This document shows positions 34,927-41,940 of a DNA stretch of 41,940 nt, in pieces. The stretch spans positions 1-41,940 of the forward strand of contig CACKHK010000010.1 of the NCBI GenBank assembly GCA_902599955.1, in the 5' to 3' direction. The notes below the pieces were generated by a model that saw only the letters and a program-made list of their open reading frames with translations, was not told the origin of the DNA and ran no database searches. The position numbers were made by a program, and so were the translations under genes. Source of the DNA: an uncultured Pelagibacteraceae bacterium (GTDB lineage Bacteria; Pseudomonadota; Alphaproteobacteria; Pelagibacterales; Pelagibacteraceae). The stretch's first letter is position 1. Each line of letters opens with the position of its first letter.

Positions 34927-36846
34927 ATGAGTAAAGTTATAGGTATAGATCTTGGAACTACAAACTCTTGTGTTGCCGTAATGGAGGGTACACAGGCTAA
35001 AGTATTAGAAAATGCTGAAGGTGCTAGAACAACTCCTTCAGTTGTAGCATTTTCAGATAATGATGAAAAATTAATAGGTCAACCTGCAAAAAGACAAGCA
35101 GTAACAAATCCTGAAAATACAATTTTTGCAGTAAAAAGATTGATTGGAAGAAATTTTGATGATCCTTCTGTAAAAAAGGATGTTGAAACTGCTCCTTTTA
35201 AAATTGTCAATTCTGACAAGGGAGATGCATGGATTGAAGCTAAAGGTAATAAATATTCGCCATCCCAGATTTCTGCATTCACACTTCAAAAAATGAAAGA
35301 AACAGCAGAGAAATATTTAGGGCAAGAAGTTTCACAAGCTGTAATTACTGTACCAGCTTACTTTAATGATGCCCAAAGACAAGCTACTAAAGATGCTGGA
35401 AAAATTGCAGGCTTAGAAGTTTTAAGAATTATTAACGAGCCAACAGCGGCCTCTCTTGCTTATGGATTAGACAAAAAAACAAATAAAAAAATTGCTGTTT
35501 ATGACTTAGGTGGAGGTACTTTTGATGTCTCTATACTTGAACTTGGTGATGGCGTGTTTGAAGTTAAATCAACAAACGGTGACACTTTTTTAGGTGGTGA
35601 AGATTTTGATAACACAATTGTTGAATATTTATTATCTGAATTTAAAAAAGAAAATGGTATTGATCTAAAATCTGACAAATTAGCTTTACAGAGGCTAAAG
35701 GAGTCTGCTGAAAAAGCAAAAATTGAACTATCTTCAGCTGCACAAACAGAGATAAATTTACCATTTATAACTGCGGATAAAACTGGTCCAAAACATATAA
35801 ATATGAAAATGACAAGAGCAAAACTTGAGGCTCTTGTAGAAGACCTTATTTCTAGAACGATCCCACCATGTGAAACAGCTCTTAAAGATGCCGGTTTAAA
35901 TGCGAGTGAAATTGATGAAGTAATACTAGTTGGTGGAATGACAAGAATGCCTAAGGTCATCGAAGAAGTTAAGAACTTCTTTGGAAAGGAACCAAATAAA
36001 TCTGTGAATCCTGACGAAGTTGTTGCAATGGGAGCAGCTATTCAAGCAGGGGTATTACAAGGTGACGTAAAAGATGTTCTTTTACTTGATGTTACACCAC
36101 TGTCTCTTGGAATTGAAACATTAGGTGGAGTTTCAACTAAACTAATAGAAAAAAATACAACAATACCAACCAAAAAAAGCCAAGTTTTCTCTACAGCAGA
36201 AGATAACCAGCCTGCGGTCTCGATAAGAGTTTTACAGGGTGAAAGGGATATGGCATCAGATAATAAGGTTTTAGGTAATTTTGAACTAGTAGGTATTGCC
36301 CCAGCACCTAGAGGTGTTCCTCAAATTGAAGTTACTTTTGATATTGATGCAAACGGTATTGTGAATGTATCTGCAAAAGACAAAGGAACCGGTAAGGAAC
36401 AAAAAATTCAAATTCAGGCATCAGGAGGTTTAAGTGAAGATGAAATAAATCAGATGGTCAAAGATGCTGAAACAAATAAAGAAGCTGATAAAAAGAAAAG
36501 AGAAGCAGTTGATGCCAGAAATCAAGCTGATACTTTGCTTCATTCTACAGAAAAAAATTTAAAAGAACATGGCAGTAAAGTTTCTGATGCGGATAAAAAA
36601 GCTATCGAGGATGCATCAGCAAATGTTAGAAATGCATTAAAAGGAACTGATGTAGAGGAGATTAAAAAGAAGACCCAAGATTTGGTTCAAGCTTCTATGA
36701 AACTTGGAGAAGCTATTTACAAATCACAACAAAGTACTAAACCTGGTGAAGCACCTAAAGATGCAAAAGATGAAGGGAAAAAAGACGATAATGTTGTTGA
36801 TGCAGACTTTGAAGAAGTAAAAGACGATAAAGAAAAGAGCGCCTAA
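34927..36846 (+). CDS. dnaK: DnaK, Hsp70 chaperone
   Basis: DnaK is an ATP-dependent folding chaperone. The ATPase domain opens with [17 protein letters not shown], with [13 protein letters not shown] and [14 protein letters not shown] further on. The linker is [20 protein letters not shown] substrate-binding domain and a helical lid follow, and the C-terminus is acidic, ending in [12 protein letters not shown]. At 639 residues it is normal length. A good ribosome site (AAAGGAA, 34912-34918) precedes the ATG. It is followed by dnaJ after 28 bases. Long reading frames on the opposite strand are compositional shadows. Confidence 0.99.
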   Translation: MSKVIGIDLGTTNSCVAVMEGTQAKVLENAEGARTTPSVVAFSDNDEKLIGQPAKRQAVTNPENTIFAVKRLIGRNFDDPSVKKDVETAPFKIVNSDKGDAWIEAKGNKYSPSQISAFTLQKMKETAEKYLGQEVSQAVITVPAYFNDAQRQATKDAGKIAGLEVLRIINEPTAASLAYGLDKKTNKKIAVYDLGGGTFDVSILELGDGVFEVKSTNGDTFLGGEDFDNTIVEYLLSEFKKENGIDLKSDKLALQRLKESAEKAKIELSSAAQTEINLPFITADKTGPKHINMKMTRAKLEALVEDLISRTIPPCETALKDAGLNASEIDEVILVGGMTRMPKVIEEVKNFFGKEPNKSVNPDEVVAMGAAIQAGVLQGDVKDVLLLDVTPLSLGIETLGGVSTKLIEKNTTIPTKKSQVFSTAEDNQPAVSIRVLQGERDMASDNKVLGNFELVGIAPAPRGVPQIEVTFDIDANGIVNVSAKDKGTGKEQKIQIQASGGLSEDEINQMVKDAETNKEADKKKREAVDARNQADTLLHSTEKNLKEHGSKVSDADKKAIEDASANVRNALKGTDVEEIKKKTQDLVQASMKLGEAIYKSQQSTKPGEAPKDAKDEGKKDDNVVDADFEEVKDDKEKSA

Positions 36847-36874
36847 ACTATCAACCATTTGTCTATAACTAGTT

Positions 36875-38002
36875 ATGGCAAAAAGAGATTACTATGATGT
36901 ATTAGGTGTTGAAAAAAGTGCTAGTCCTGACCAAATTAAAGCAGCCTACAGAAAACAAGCAGTAAAATATCATCCTGATAAAAACAAAGGTGACAAAGGA
37001 GCTGAGGAAAAATTTAAAGAAGCCTCAGAAGCATACCACGTTTTATCAAATTCAGAGAGAAAACAAAACTACGATAATTTTGGACACGCAGCTTTTGAGA
37101 ATGGCGGAGGTGGCAGAGGAGGATTTGGAAACTTTGACTTTTCCAGCTCCTTTTCAGATATTTTTGAGGATTTTTTTGGAGAAGGATTCGGTGGAGGAGG
37201 AAGAAGATCAAGAAGATCTAATAACAGAGGATCTGATTTAAGATATGATCTCTCAATAACCTTAGAAGAAGCTTATACTGGAAAAAAACAGGATATTAAA
37301 TTTTCAACTTCTGATAAATGTGATGTTTGTAACGGATCAGGTTCAAAACCAGGCTATAGTGCAAGCACGTGTTCAATGTGTGGAGGACATGGACAAATAC
37401 GATCAAGCCAGGGGTTTTTTACTGTACAACAAACTTGCCCTCAGTGTGCAGGTTCTGGTGAACAAATAACTCACCCATGTACAAACTGTGGTGGCACAGG
37501 TAAAAAACAAACAAGTAAGAGACTATCTGTGACTATTCCTAAGGGAGTAGACGATGGAACTAGAATTAGATTATCTGGTAAAGGAGAAGCTGGATCAAGA
37601 GGAGCAAGTAATGGTGATCTTTATTTATTTATTAATGTTGAGTCACACGAACTTTTTAAAAGATCAGAAGTAAATTTATTTTTTGAATTTCCTATATCAT
37701 TTACAGATGCAGCATTAGGAACAACAATCGAAATACCTACAATAGATGGAGGCAAAGCAAAAATAAAAATTCCAGACGGAACTCAAAGTGGAAAACAATT
37801 TAGATTGAAAGGCAAAGGGATGCCATTTATGAGAAGAGGAGACTATGGAGATTTATACGTCCAAGTTAACACAGAGGTACCAGTATCCTTAAATAAAGAA
37901 CAAAAAGAATTACTTGAAAAATTTAGAAAAATTGAAAATGATAGATCAAATCCAAGTATAAAAAGATTTTTTCAAAAAGCTAAAAATTTCTGGAAAAATT
38001 AA
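36875..38002 (+). CDS. dnaJ: DnaJ, Hsp40 co-chaperone
   Basis: DnaJ stimulates DnaK ATPase and delivers unfolded clients. The J domain includes VKYHPDKNKG with the essential HPD. A Gly/Phe-rich stretch follows, then four zinc-finger repeats, all intact (CDVCNGSG, CSMCGGHG, CPQCAGSG, CTNCGGTG), and the two C-terminal substrate-binding barrels. At 375 residues it is full length. It is the third gene of the grpE-dnaK-dnaJ cluster, with a 33-codon ORF starting at the next base. Confidence 0.99.
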   Translation: MAKRDYYDVLGVEKSASPDQIKAAYRKQAVKYHPDKNKGDKGAEEKFKEASEAYHVLSNSERKQNYDNFGHAAFENGGGGRGGFGNFDFSSSFSDIFEDFFGEGFGGGGRRSRRSNNRGSDLRYDLSITLEEAYTGKKQDIKFSTSDKCDVCNGSGSKPGYSASTCSMCGGHGQIRSSQGFFTVQQTCPQCAGSGEQITHPCTNCGGTGKKQTSKRLSVTIPKGVDDGTRIRLSGKGEAGSRGASNGDLYLFINVESHELFKRSEVNLFFEFPISFTDAALGTTIEIPTIDGGKAKIKIPDGTQSGKQFRLKGKGMPFMRRGDYGDLYVQVNTEVPVSLNKEQKELLEKFRKIENDRSNPSIKRFFQKAKNFWKN

Positions 38003-38104
38003 ATGAAAAAAAAAATTAAATATATTATTTTTGGCATTGTTTATGTTTTGGCGATTTTAATATTAGGTGCTTATTTTTACAAAGAAGGTATCGGTATAAT
38101 CTAA
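38003..38104 (+). CDS. Small single-helix membrane protein after dnaJ (33 residues)
   Basis: An ATG directly after the dnaJ stop opens a 33-codon frame: a basic start (MKKKIKY), one hydrophobic helix (about 8-26) and the short tail YKEGIGII, ending TAA at 38104. The positive-inside pattern is what a genuine small membrane protein would show. No family is recognised. Translation could be coupled to dnaJ. The alternative is chance coding in A+T-rich DNA, where hydrophobic codons are common. Confidence 0.45.
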   Translation: MKKKIKYIIFGIVYVLAILILGAYFYKEGIGII

Positions 38105-38147
38105 ATTAATAATTCAAAAACATGTAAGTTTAAGTTTAAGAAGATAA

Positions 38148-38879
38148 TTAATCTCTTGCCATTTTAATAAAAATATCACCCATACCACCTTGAACCTGTT
38201 CTAAAGGTGCATTATTTCTTAATTGACAATAAGCTCCGGTATATTCATCTTTATCAATAGCCGCAATACTCTGTTCATTACATTTTGATGAATTATGTAA
38301 TAGACCAATAACAAGTCTATTATCTATTGAAACAACTTGATTATTGTCAAGAACTTCACCATTACAGAAATAATTTCTATTTACTTCTCGAGGAAAATCT
38401 TTTTTTCCACACGGGTTTTTAATAGTTAAAACAGTAAATTCTTTTTCTCCATCAGAGAATTTATGTTTCATATTTTTAACTTGAGAATATTTCATTAAAT
38501 CACATGAGCATGGAAAACAACATTTATGATAAAAACCGCAAATTTTTTCACCATTTTCTACACTTTTTAAATAGACAAAATCTGGTCTACTGTTTGGAGA
38601 TATTAATGAACCAGAGACTGCACAGTATAGTTTATTATATTCTATAAAATCTTGATAAGTGATTTCTTTATCCAAAATATGTTTGAAAAATTTCGGGCCG
38701 GCAGCATTCCTATTTTGATCAGGAAATATTTTGATCCAATCTTTTACAAGGTCCTCATAGTAATTAAAGTCTTTTGAGTACGAAGGTTTTAAAAAACAAG
38801 AAAAAGTTATTAATAAAAATATAAACAAAGTTTTTAAAAGTTTAATTTTTTTGAAAAATATATCGAGTATTTCTCTCAT
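38148..38879 (-). CDS. Secreted cysteine-rich protein of unknown function
   Basis: This 243-residue protein has a signal sequence (hydrophobic 15-29, cleavage probably after KPSYS near 35). The mature part has ten cysteines (86, 114, 120, 121, 124, 126, 157, 172, 200, 218), with a dense core KCCFPCSCDLMKY at 119-131. The pattern suggests disulfides or a bound metal in the periplasm or outside the cell. No domain family with known function is recognised. It is read directly after the FG-GAP protein gene (one spacer base), so the two probably form one unit. The 43 bases on its 3' side, up to the small ORF after dnaJ, hold nothing recognisable. Confidence 0.8.
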   Translation of the reverse strand: MREILDIFFKKIKLLKTLFIFLLITFSCFLKPSYSKDFNYYEDLVKDWIKIFPDQNRNAAGPKFFKHILDKEITYQDFIEYNKLYCAVSGSLISPNSRPDFVYLKSVENGEKICGFYHKCCFPCSCDLMKYSQVKNMKHKFSDGEKEFTVLTIKNPCGKKDFPREVNRNYFCNGEVLDNNQVVSIDNRLVIGLLHNSSKCNEQSIAAIDKDEYTGAYCQLRNNAPLEQVQGGMGDIFIKMARD

Positions 38880-38880
38880 A

Positions 38881-40317
38881 TTATTTTTGTCTAATTTCTA
38901 TTATTTTGTTAAGTTCATTTACATTAAATGTCTCTAGTAATCCATTTGTCCAAACAACATCTATAGATATATTTTTTTCGCCTTCTCTTATACCATAATG
39001 AGCTACAGGCTCCATTTGACATAAATACCCTGAGCCAGCATCTATAGTTTTAGCATGTTTTCTCAAATTAGAATTTAATATGACTGTAGCTCCTCTAGCA
39101 GGAGCCCCAAATTTATTTAATGGTTTTATCCTTAAATAATTAAAATCTTTTTTAATATCAGCTTTGTACATCGTTAATGGTTGCATTCCAGACTCACCAT
39201 GAGCAATCAACAATTCTAGAATTCCATCATCATCTATGTCTGCAACTGCTGCACCTGTTCCAAGACCATTTGCTTCATAAGCATTTTTAATATTAATTTC
39301 TTCAAAAAATCCATTTTCTTTTATTTTGAATAGTTTATTTGGTTCACCAATGTTATTCATAAATATCTCATCGTAACCATCATTATCAAAGTCTGCCGAT
39401 ATTACAGTTCTGATTCTAGTTGGGATATTGTAAGTTGGAGTAGCAATATCTCTAAATTTGTTGTCTTCTAAAACGAAGGCCCTATGATAACCATTCCAAT
39501 TAGATGTAACTATATCTAGTCTTCCTCTATAAAATATATCAGTTAAAGTTGTGCCTCTTCCATTTTCGTATTGATCGTCCACTTTATAATCTTCGGCAAT
39601 GTCCTGAAAATATCCATCAGAGTTGTAATATAAAAAGTTTTTACCTCTCTCATTTGCAGCAAATATGTCAGTTTTTCCTGACAAAATATTTCCTGCAACC
39701 ACTGCTCTTCCTCCAGTTATTTTGTTGATTTTAAGCTGTTCTGCTAAATCTAGAATTTGTCCAGAACGGAGTTCATAAAATCTAGTAGGTCCTCCATAAT
39801 TCGCAACATAAATGCCATATTTTCCATCACCATTTCTATCAACACAAACAACTGATCGTCCAGCGGTTAAATTCAGGTTCTTTTTATTGATATCTTTTTC
39901 AAACAAATCTACAAAGCTATCGCTATTATTATCAATCAATCTATCTGAATATTTTTTTTCTCCACTATAAGTGTCAGTGTTTAAAAAATAAATTTCTTCA
40001 AAACCATCTTGATCTATATCACAAGCAGCTACACCAATTGTTTTTCTTTTAGCATCATCAAATATTTCATTTTTATTAATGTTTACTATTTTACCATTTT
40101 GATAAGTCAGAGCTAAATTCGAAAATCCAAATCCAGTAACCACAAATTCATATTTGCTGTCTTGGTTAACATCTGTAACGGAAATACCATAACTAAGTCT
40201 AAAGTCATTATCTTCAATTTGAGATGTAATATCTTTAAAAAAGTCTGCTTTAGAATGATTGTGAGACACAAAAAAAAATAAAACCAGAAAAAATTTTAAT
40301 AGGTATTTAATAACCAT
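38881..40317 (-). CDS. Secreted FG-GAP/VCBS-repeat protein with ASPIC/UnbV C-terminus (CRTAC1-like)
   Basis: This exported protein of 478 residues has a signal peptide (MVIKYLLKFFLVLFFFVSHNHSKA) followed by repeats forming an integrin-like beta-propeller. Several calcium-loop motifs are visible: DVNQDSKYE, DIDQDGFEE, DRNGDGKYG, DFDNDGYDE and DIDDDGILE. The C-terminal approximately 80 residues match the ASPIC/UnbV domain (PARGATVIL, GSGYLCQMEPVAHYGI, VVWTNGLLETFNV). Proteins of this architecture bind calcium and probably ligands or surfaces; the biological role is not established. It is first in a two-gene unit with the cysteine-rich protein and divergent from dapB. Confidence 0.88.
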   Translation of the reverse strand: MVIKYLLKFFLVLFFFVSHNHSKADFFKDITSQIEDNDFRLSYGISVTDVNQDSKYEFVVTGFGFSNLALTYQNGKIVNINKNEIFDDAKRKTIGVAACDIDQDGFEEIYFLNTDTYSGEKKYSDRLIDNNSDSFVDLFEKDINKKNLNLTAGRSVVCVDRNGDGKYGIYVANYGGPTRFYELRSGQILDLAEQLKINKITGGRAVVAGNILSGKTDIFAANERGKNFLYYNSDGYFQDIAEDYKVDDQYENGRGTTLTDIFYRGRLDIVTSNWNGYHRAFVLEDNKFRDIATPTYNIPTRIRTVISADFDNDGYDEIFMNNIGEPNKLFKIKENGFFEEINIKNAYEANGLGTGAAVADIDDDGILELLIAHGESGMQPLTMYKADIKKDFNYLRIKPLNKFGAPARGATVILNSNLRKHAKTIDAGSGYLCQMEPVAHYGIREGEKNISIDVVWTNGLLETFNVNELNKIIEIRQK

Positions 40318-40358
40318 AATTGTTGTATATTAATTAAAAAATATATTAAAATAAATTA

Positions 40359-41135
40359 ATGAGCAAAGTAAAATTAGCGATATCTGGTTGCATGGGACGA
40401 ATGGGCCAGCAACTAGTGAAATCTTCTAGAACTGATAAAAATTTTAAATTAACCACACTTACAGAAAACAGATTAATAGAAAAAAAAATTGCTGGGATAA
40501 AACCTAGTTTGAATCATGAAAATTCTTTTAAAAATGTTGATTTAATAATCGATTTTACAATTCCTAAATGTACTTTTGAAATTCTTAAAATAGCATCAAA
40601 GCTAAAAAAAAGAGTGGTTATTGGCACAACCGGTTTCTCTAAAATGGAAGAACTGCAAATTAAAAAATTTTCAAAAAAAATTCCTATTTTAAAAGCTGGC
40701 AATATGAGTTTAGGCATAAATCTATTGATGTATTTAACTGAAATTGCCTCTAAATCATTAGGTAATAATTTTTTAAGTAAAGTGTATGAGGTACATCATA
40801 AGCATAAAATAGACCATCCATCTGGAACAGCGTTGATGCTGGGTAAAGGTATAGCTGTAGGTAAAAATAAGGATTTTTACAATTTGATTGGAAAAAAGTA
40901 TCTAAACAAAAAAAGTTTTCCTTATGGGAAAAAAATTAATTTTAACTCAATACGTAAAGGTAAAACGGTAGGTGAACACGAGGTAAAGTTTTCTAGTGGT
41001 AAAGAAATTATCACACTAAATCATGAGGCATTTGATAGAGCTTTATATAGTGAGGGAGCTTTAACAGCTGGAAAATGGTTAATGAAAAAAAAGCCAGGTT
41101 TGTATTCGATGCGTGATGTTTTAAATTTTAAATGA
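40359..41135 (+). CDS. dapB: DapB, 4-hydroxy-tetrahydrodipicolinate reductase
   Basis: DapB reduces the dihydrodipicolinate precursor with NAD(P)H on the way to lysine and diaminopimelate for peptidoglycan. Features are the nucleotide-binding ISGCMGRMGQQLV (about 8-20), IDFTIP, GTTGFS, NMSLGINLL and the catalytic EVHHKHKIDHPSGTA. Its 258 residues are typical. The last four bases overlap the nth start (ATGA), so translation is coupled. Confidence 0.97.
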   Translation: MSKVKLAISGCMGRMGQQLVKSSRTDKNFKLTTLTENRLIEKKIAGIKPSLNHENSFKNVDLIIDFTIPKCTFEILKIASKLKKRVVIGTTGFSKMEELQIKKFSKKIPILKAGNMSLGINLLMYLTEIASKSLGNNFLSKVYEVHHKHKIDHPSGTALMLGKGIAVGKNKDFYNLIGKKYLNKKSFPYGKKINFNSIRKGKTVGEHEVKFSSGKEIITLNHEAFDRALYSEGALTAGKWLMKKKPGLYSMRDVLNFK

Positions 41136-41785
41136 GTGAAGAGCAAAGAGCAAAAATTGTTCTTAAGATATTAAATAAAATTTATCCAAAAACACCTATA
41201 CCTCTCAAACACAGAAATATGTTTACTTTATTGGTTTCTGTTCTTTTATCTGCGCAATGTACAGACGTAAATGTTAACAATGTTACAAAAAATATATATC
41301 CAAAATATAATAAGCCAGAACATTTTGTTAAGCTTGGAAGAAAAAAAATTGAAAAACTGATAAGAAGTATTGGTATTTTTAGAATTAAAGCAAAAAGTGT
41401 TTATAACTTATCAAAAACCTTAGTGAAAAAATATAATGGAAAAGTTCCTAAAACATTTGAGCAACTTGAGGAGTTGCCAGGTGTTGGACACAAAACAGCT
41501 AGTGTTGTTATGTCTCAAGGATTTGGGTATCCTGCTTTCCCAATAGATACACATATACATAGACTTGCTCAAAGGTGGGGTTTGACAAATGGAAAAAATG
41601 TTATTCAAACAGAGAAAGATTTAAAAAGGCTTTTTCCAAAAAAATATTGGAATAAGTTACATCTTCAAATAATTTATTATGGAAGAGAATACTGTAAGGC
41701 AAGAGAATGCTATGGTTTATCTTGTAAAATCTGTACTAGTTGTTATCCTAAGAGAAAAAAACCACTTATAACAAAGAAAGCATAA
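41132..41785 (+). CDS. nth: Nth, endonuclease III (with unusual Fe-S cysteine spacing)
   Basis: This bifunctional DNA glycosylase/AP lyase removes oxidised pyrimidines. The helix-hairpin-helix with catalytic lysine is ELPGVGHKTASVV and the catalytic aspartate is in FPIDTHIHRLAQRWGL. The C-terminal cysteines that normally bind a [4Fe-4S] cluster as C-x6-C-x2-C-x5-C are here C188, C193, C198, C201 and C204, that is C-x4-C-x4-C-x2-C-x2-C. Cluster binding therefore cannot follow the standard spacing. The 217 residues are normal length. It is coupled to dapB and followed 3 bases later by a PfkB-family kinase gene. Confidence 0.95.
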   Translation: MSEEQRAKIVLKILNKIYPKTPIPLKHRNMFTLLVSVLLSAQCTDVNVNNVTKNIYPKYNKPEHFVKLGRKKIEKLIRSIGIFRIKAKSVYNLSKTLVKKYNGKVPKTFEQLEELPGVGHKTASVVMSQGFGYPAFPIDTHIHRLAQRWGLTNGKNVIQTEKDLKRLFPKKYWNKLHLQIIYYGREYCKARECYGLSCKICTSCYPKRKKPLITKKA

Positions 41786-41788
41786 TCG

Positions 41789-41940
41789 ATGAAAATATTG
41801 GGAATTGGAAATGCAATAGTAGATGTAATTTGCAAAGTAGAGGAAGATTTTATTACTAAAAATAATTTAACAAAAAGCACTATGAAATTGATTTTTGATG
41901 ACAAAGAGTTCAAGGAATTATTATCAAATCTTAAGATAGA
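41789..41940 (+). CDS. PfkB-family (adenosine-kinase-like) sugar/nucleoside kinase, 3' partial
   Basis: The first 50 codons are visible before the window ends. MKILGIGNAIVDVICKVEED, followed by a segment with TKSTMKLIFDD, matches the N-terminus of PfkB-family kinases often annotated as adenosine kinase in alphaproteobacteria. The catalytic region lies outside the window, so the substrate cannot be judged. The start is 3 bases after nth, probably in the dapB-nth unit. Confidence 0.75.
   Translation, partial: MKILGIGNAIVDVICKVEEDFITKNNLTKSTMKLIFDDKEFKELLSNLKI

Noticed and set aside
35499..35960. 153-codon frame opposite dnaK
   Set aside because: The frame is antisense to a highly conserved coding region, has no ribosome site or recognisable domain, and is a known compositional artefact of dnaK genes.
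1..41940. CRISPR arrays, insertion sequences, prophage genes, rRNA or tRNA genes
   Set aside because: No direct-repeat arrays, transposases, integrases, terminal inverted repeats or recognisable structural RNA genes were found on reading both strands.

Overview
The window is a very A+T-rich, gene-dense bacterial chromosome segment (roughly 70% A+T by eye, not computed). Gene content, gene order and extreme compaction point to a streamlined marine alphaproteobacterium of the SAR11/Pelagibacterales type. No mobile element, phage gene, CRISPR array, rRNA or tRNA was recognised. Almost everything is core housekeeping. The novelty lies in small genes, unusual versions of core proteins, regulatory signals, and what is missing from normally conserved gene clusters.

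Layout. (1) 2-4343, + strand: ubiB (5' end cut by the window), coaBC, dut, a MoeB/ThiF-type adenylyltransferase and a secreted SH3 protein. (2) 4336-7268, - strand: irr, then a rubrerythrin / iron-sulfur protein / DUF3501 operon with a strong promoter and candidate Irr boxes. (3) 7341-10508, + strand: fabA-fabB-fabI for unsaturated fatty acid synthesis, a 50-residue membrane ORF, and an msrB with a twin-arginine signal. (4) 10512-23398, - strand: a long supercluster tsaB-fur-miaB-phoH-ybeY-lnt-metK, a hairpin terminator/attenuator, then nusA-infB-rbfA-rpsO-pnp. It lacks rimI, corC, trmB, rimP, ylxR and truB, which usually interrupt this order in relatives. (5) 23349-28626: a polysaccharide deacetylase (+), then on the - strand murJ, trpS, nfu and a Bax-like glucosaminidase. 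(6) 28676-34177: maeB (+), a DolP-like BON lipoprotein and rsmI (-), an LpoA-like protein (+), and rdgB (-). (7) 34214-38104, + strand: grpE-dnaK-dnaJ behind a candidate heat-shock promoter, with a 33-residue membrane ORF after dnaJ. (8) 38148-40317, - strand: two secreted proteins of unknown role, one an FG-GAP/ASPIC-UnbV protein and one cysteine-rich. (9) 40359-41940, + strand: dapB, nth and the start of a PfkB-family kinase.

How the parts work together. One iron/peroxide module (Irr, rubrerythrin, Fe-S protein, DUF3501, Fur) sits beside fatty acid synthesis. The supercluster joins tRNA modification (TsaB, MiaB), rRNA processing (YbeY), lipoprotein acylation (Lnt), SAM synthesis (MetK) and transcription/translation/decay factors (NusA, IF-2, RbfA, S15, PNPase). 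Envelope genes (MurJ, Bax-like, deacetylase, DolP-like, LpoA-like) are scattered among them. The best leads are the nusA leader hairpin, the candidate RpoH promoter that would give a near-leaderless grpE mRNA, the candidate Irr operators, the very short TsaB overlapping a divergent gene, the altered Fe-S cysteine spacing in Nth, and the secreted two-gene module at 38148-40317.
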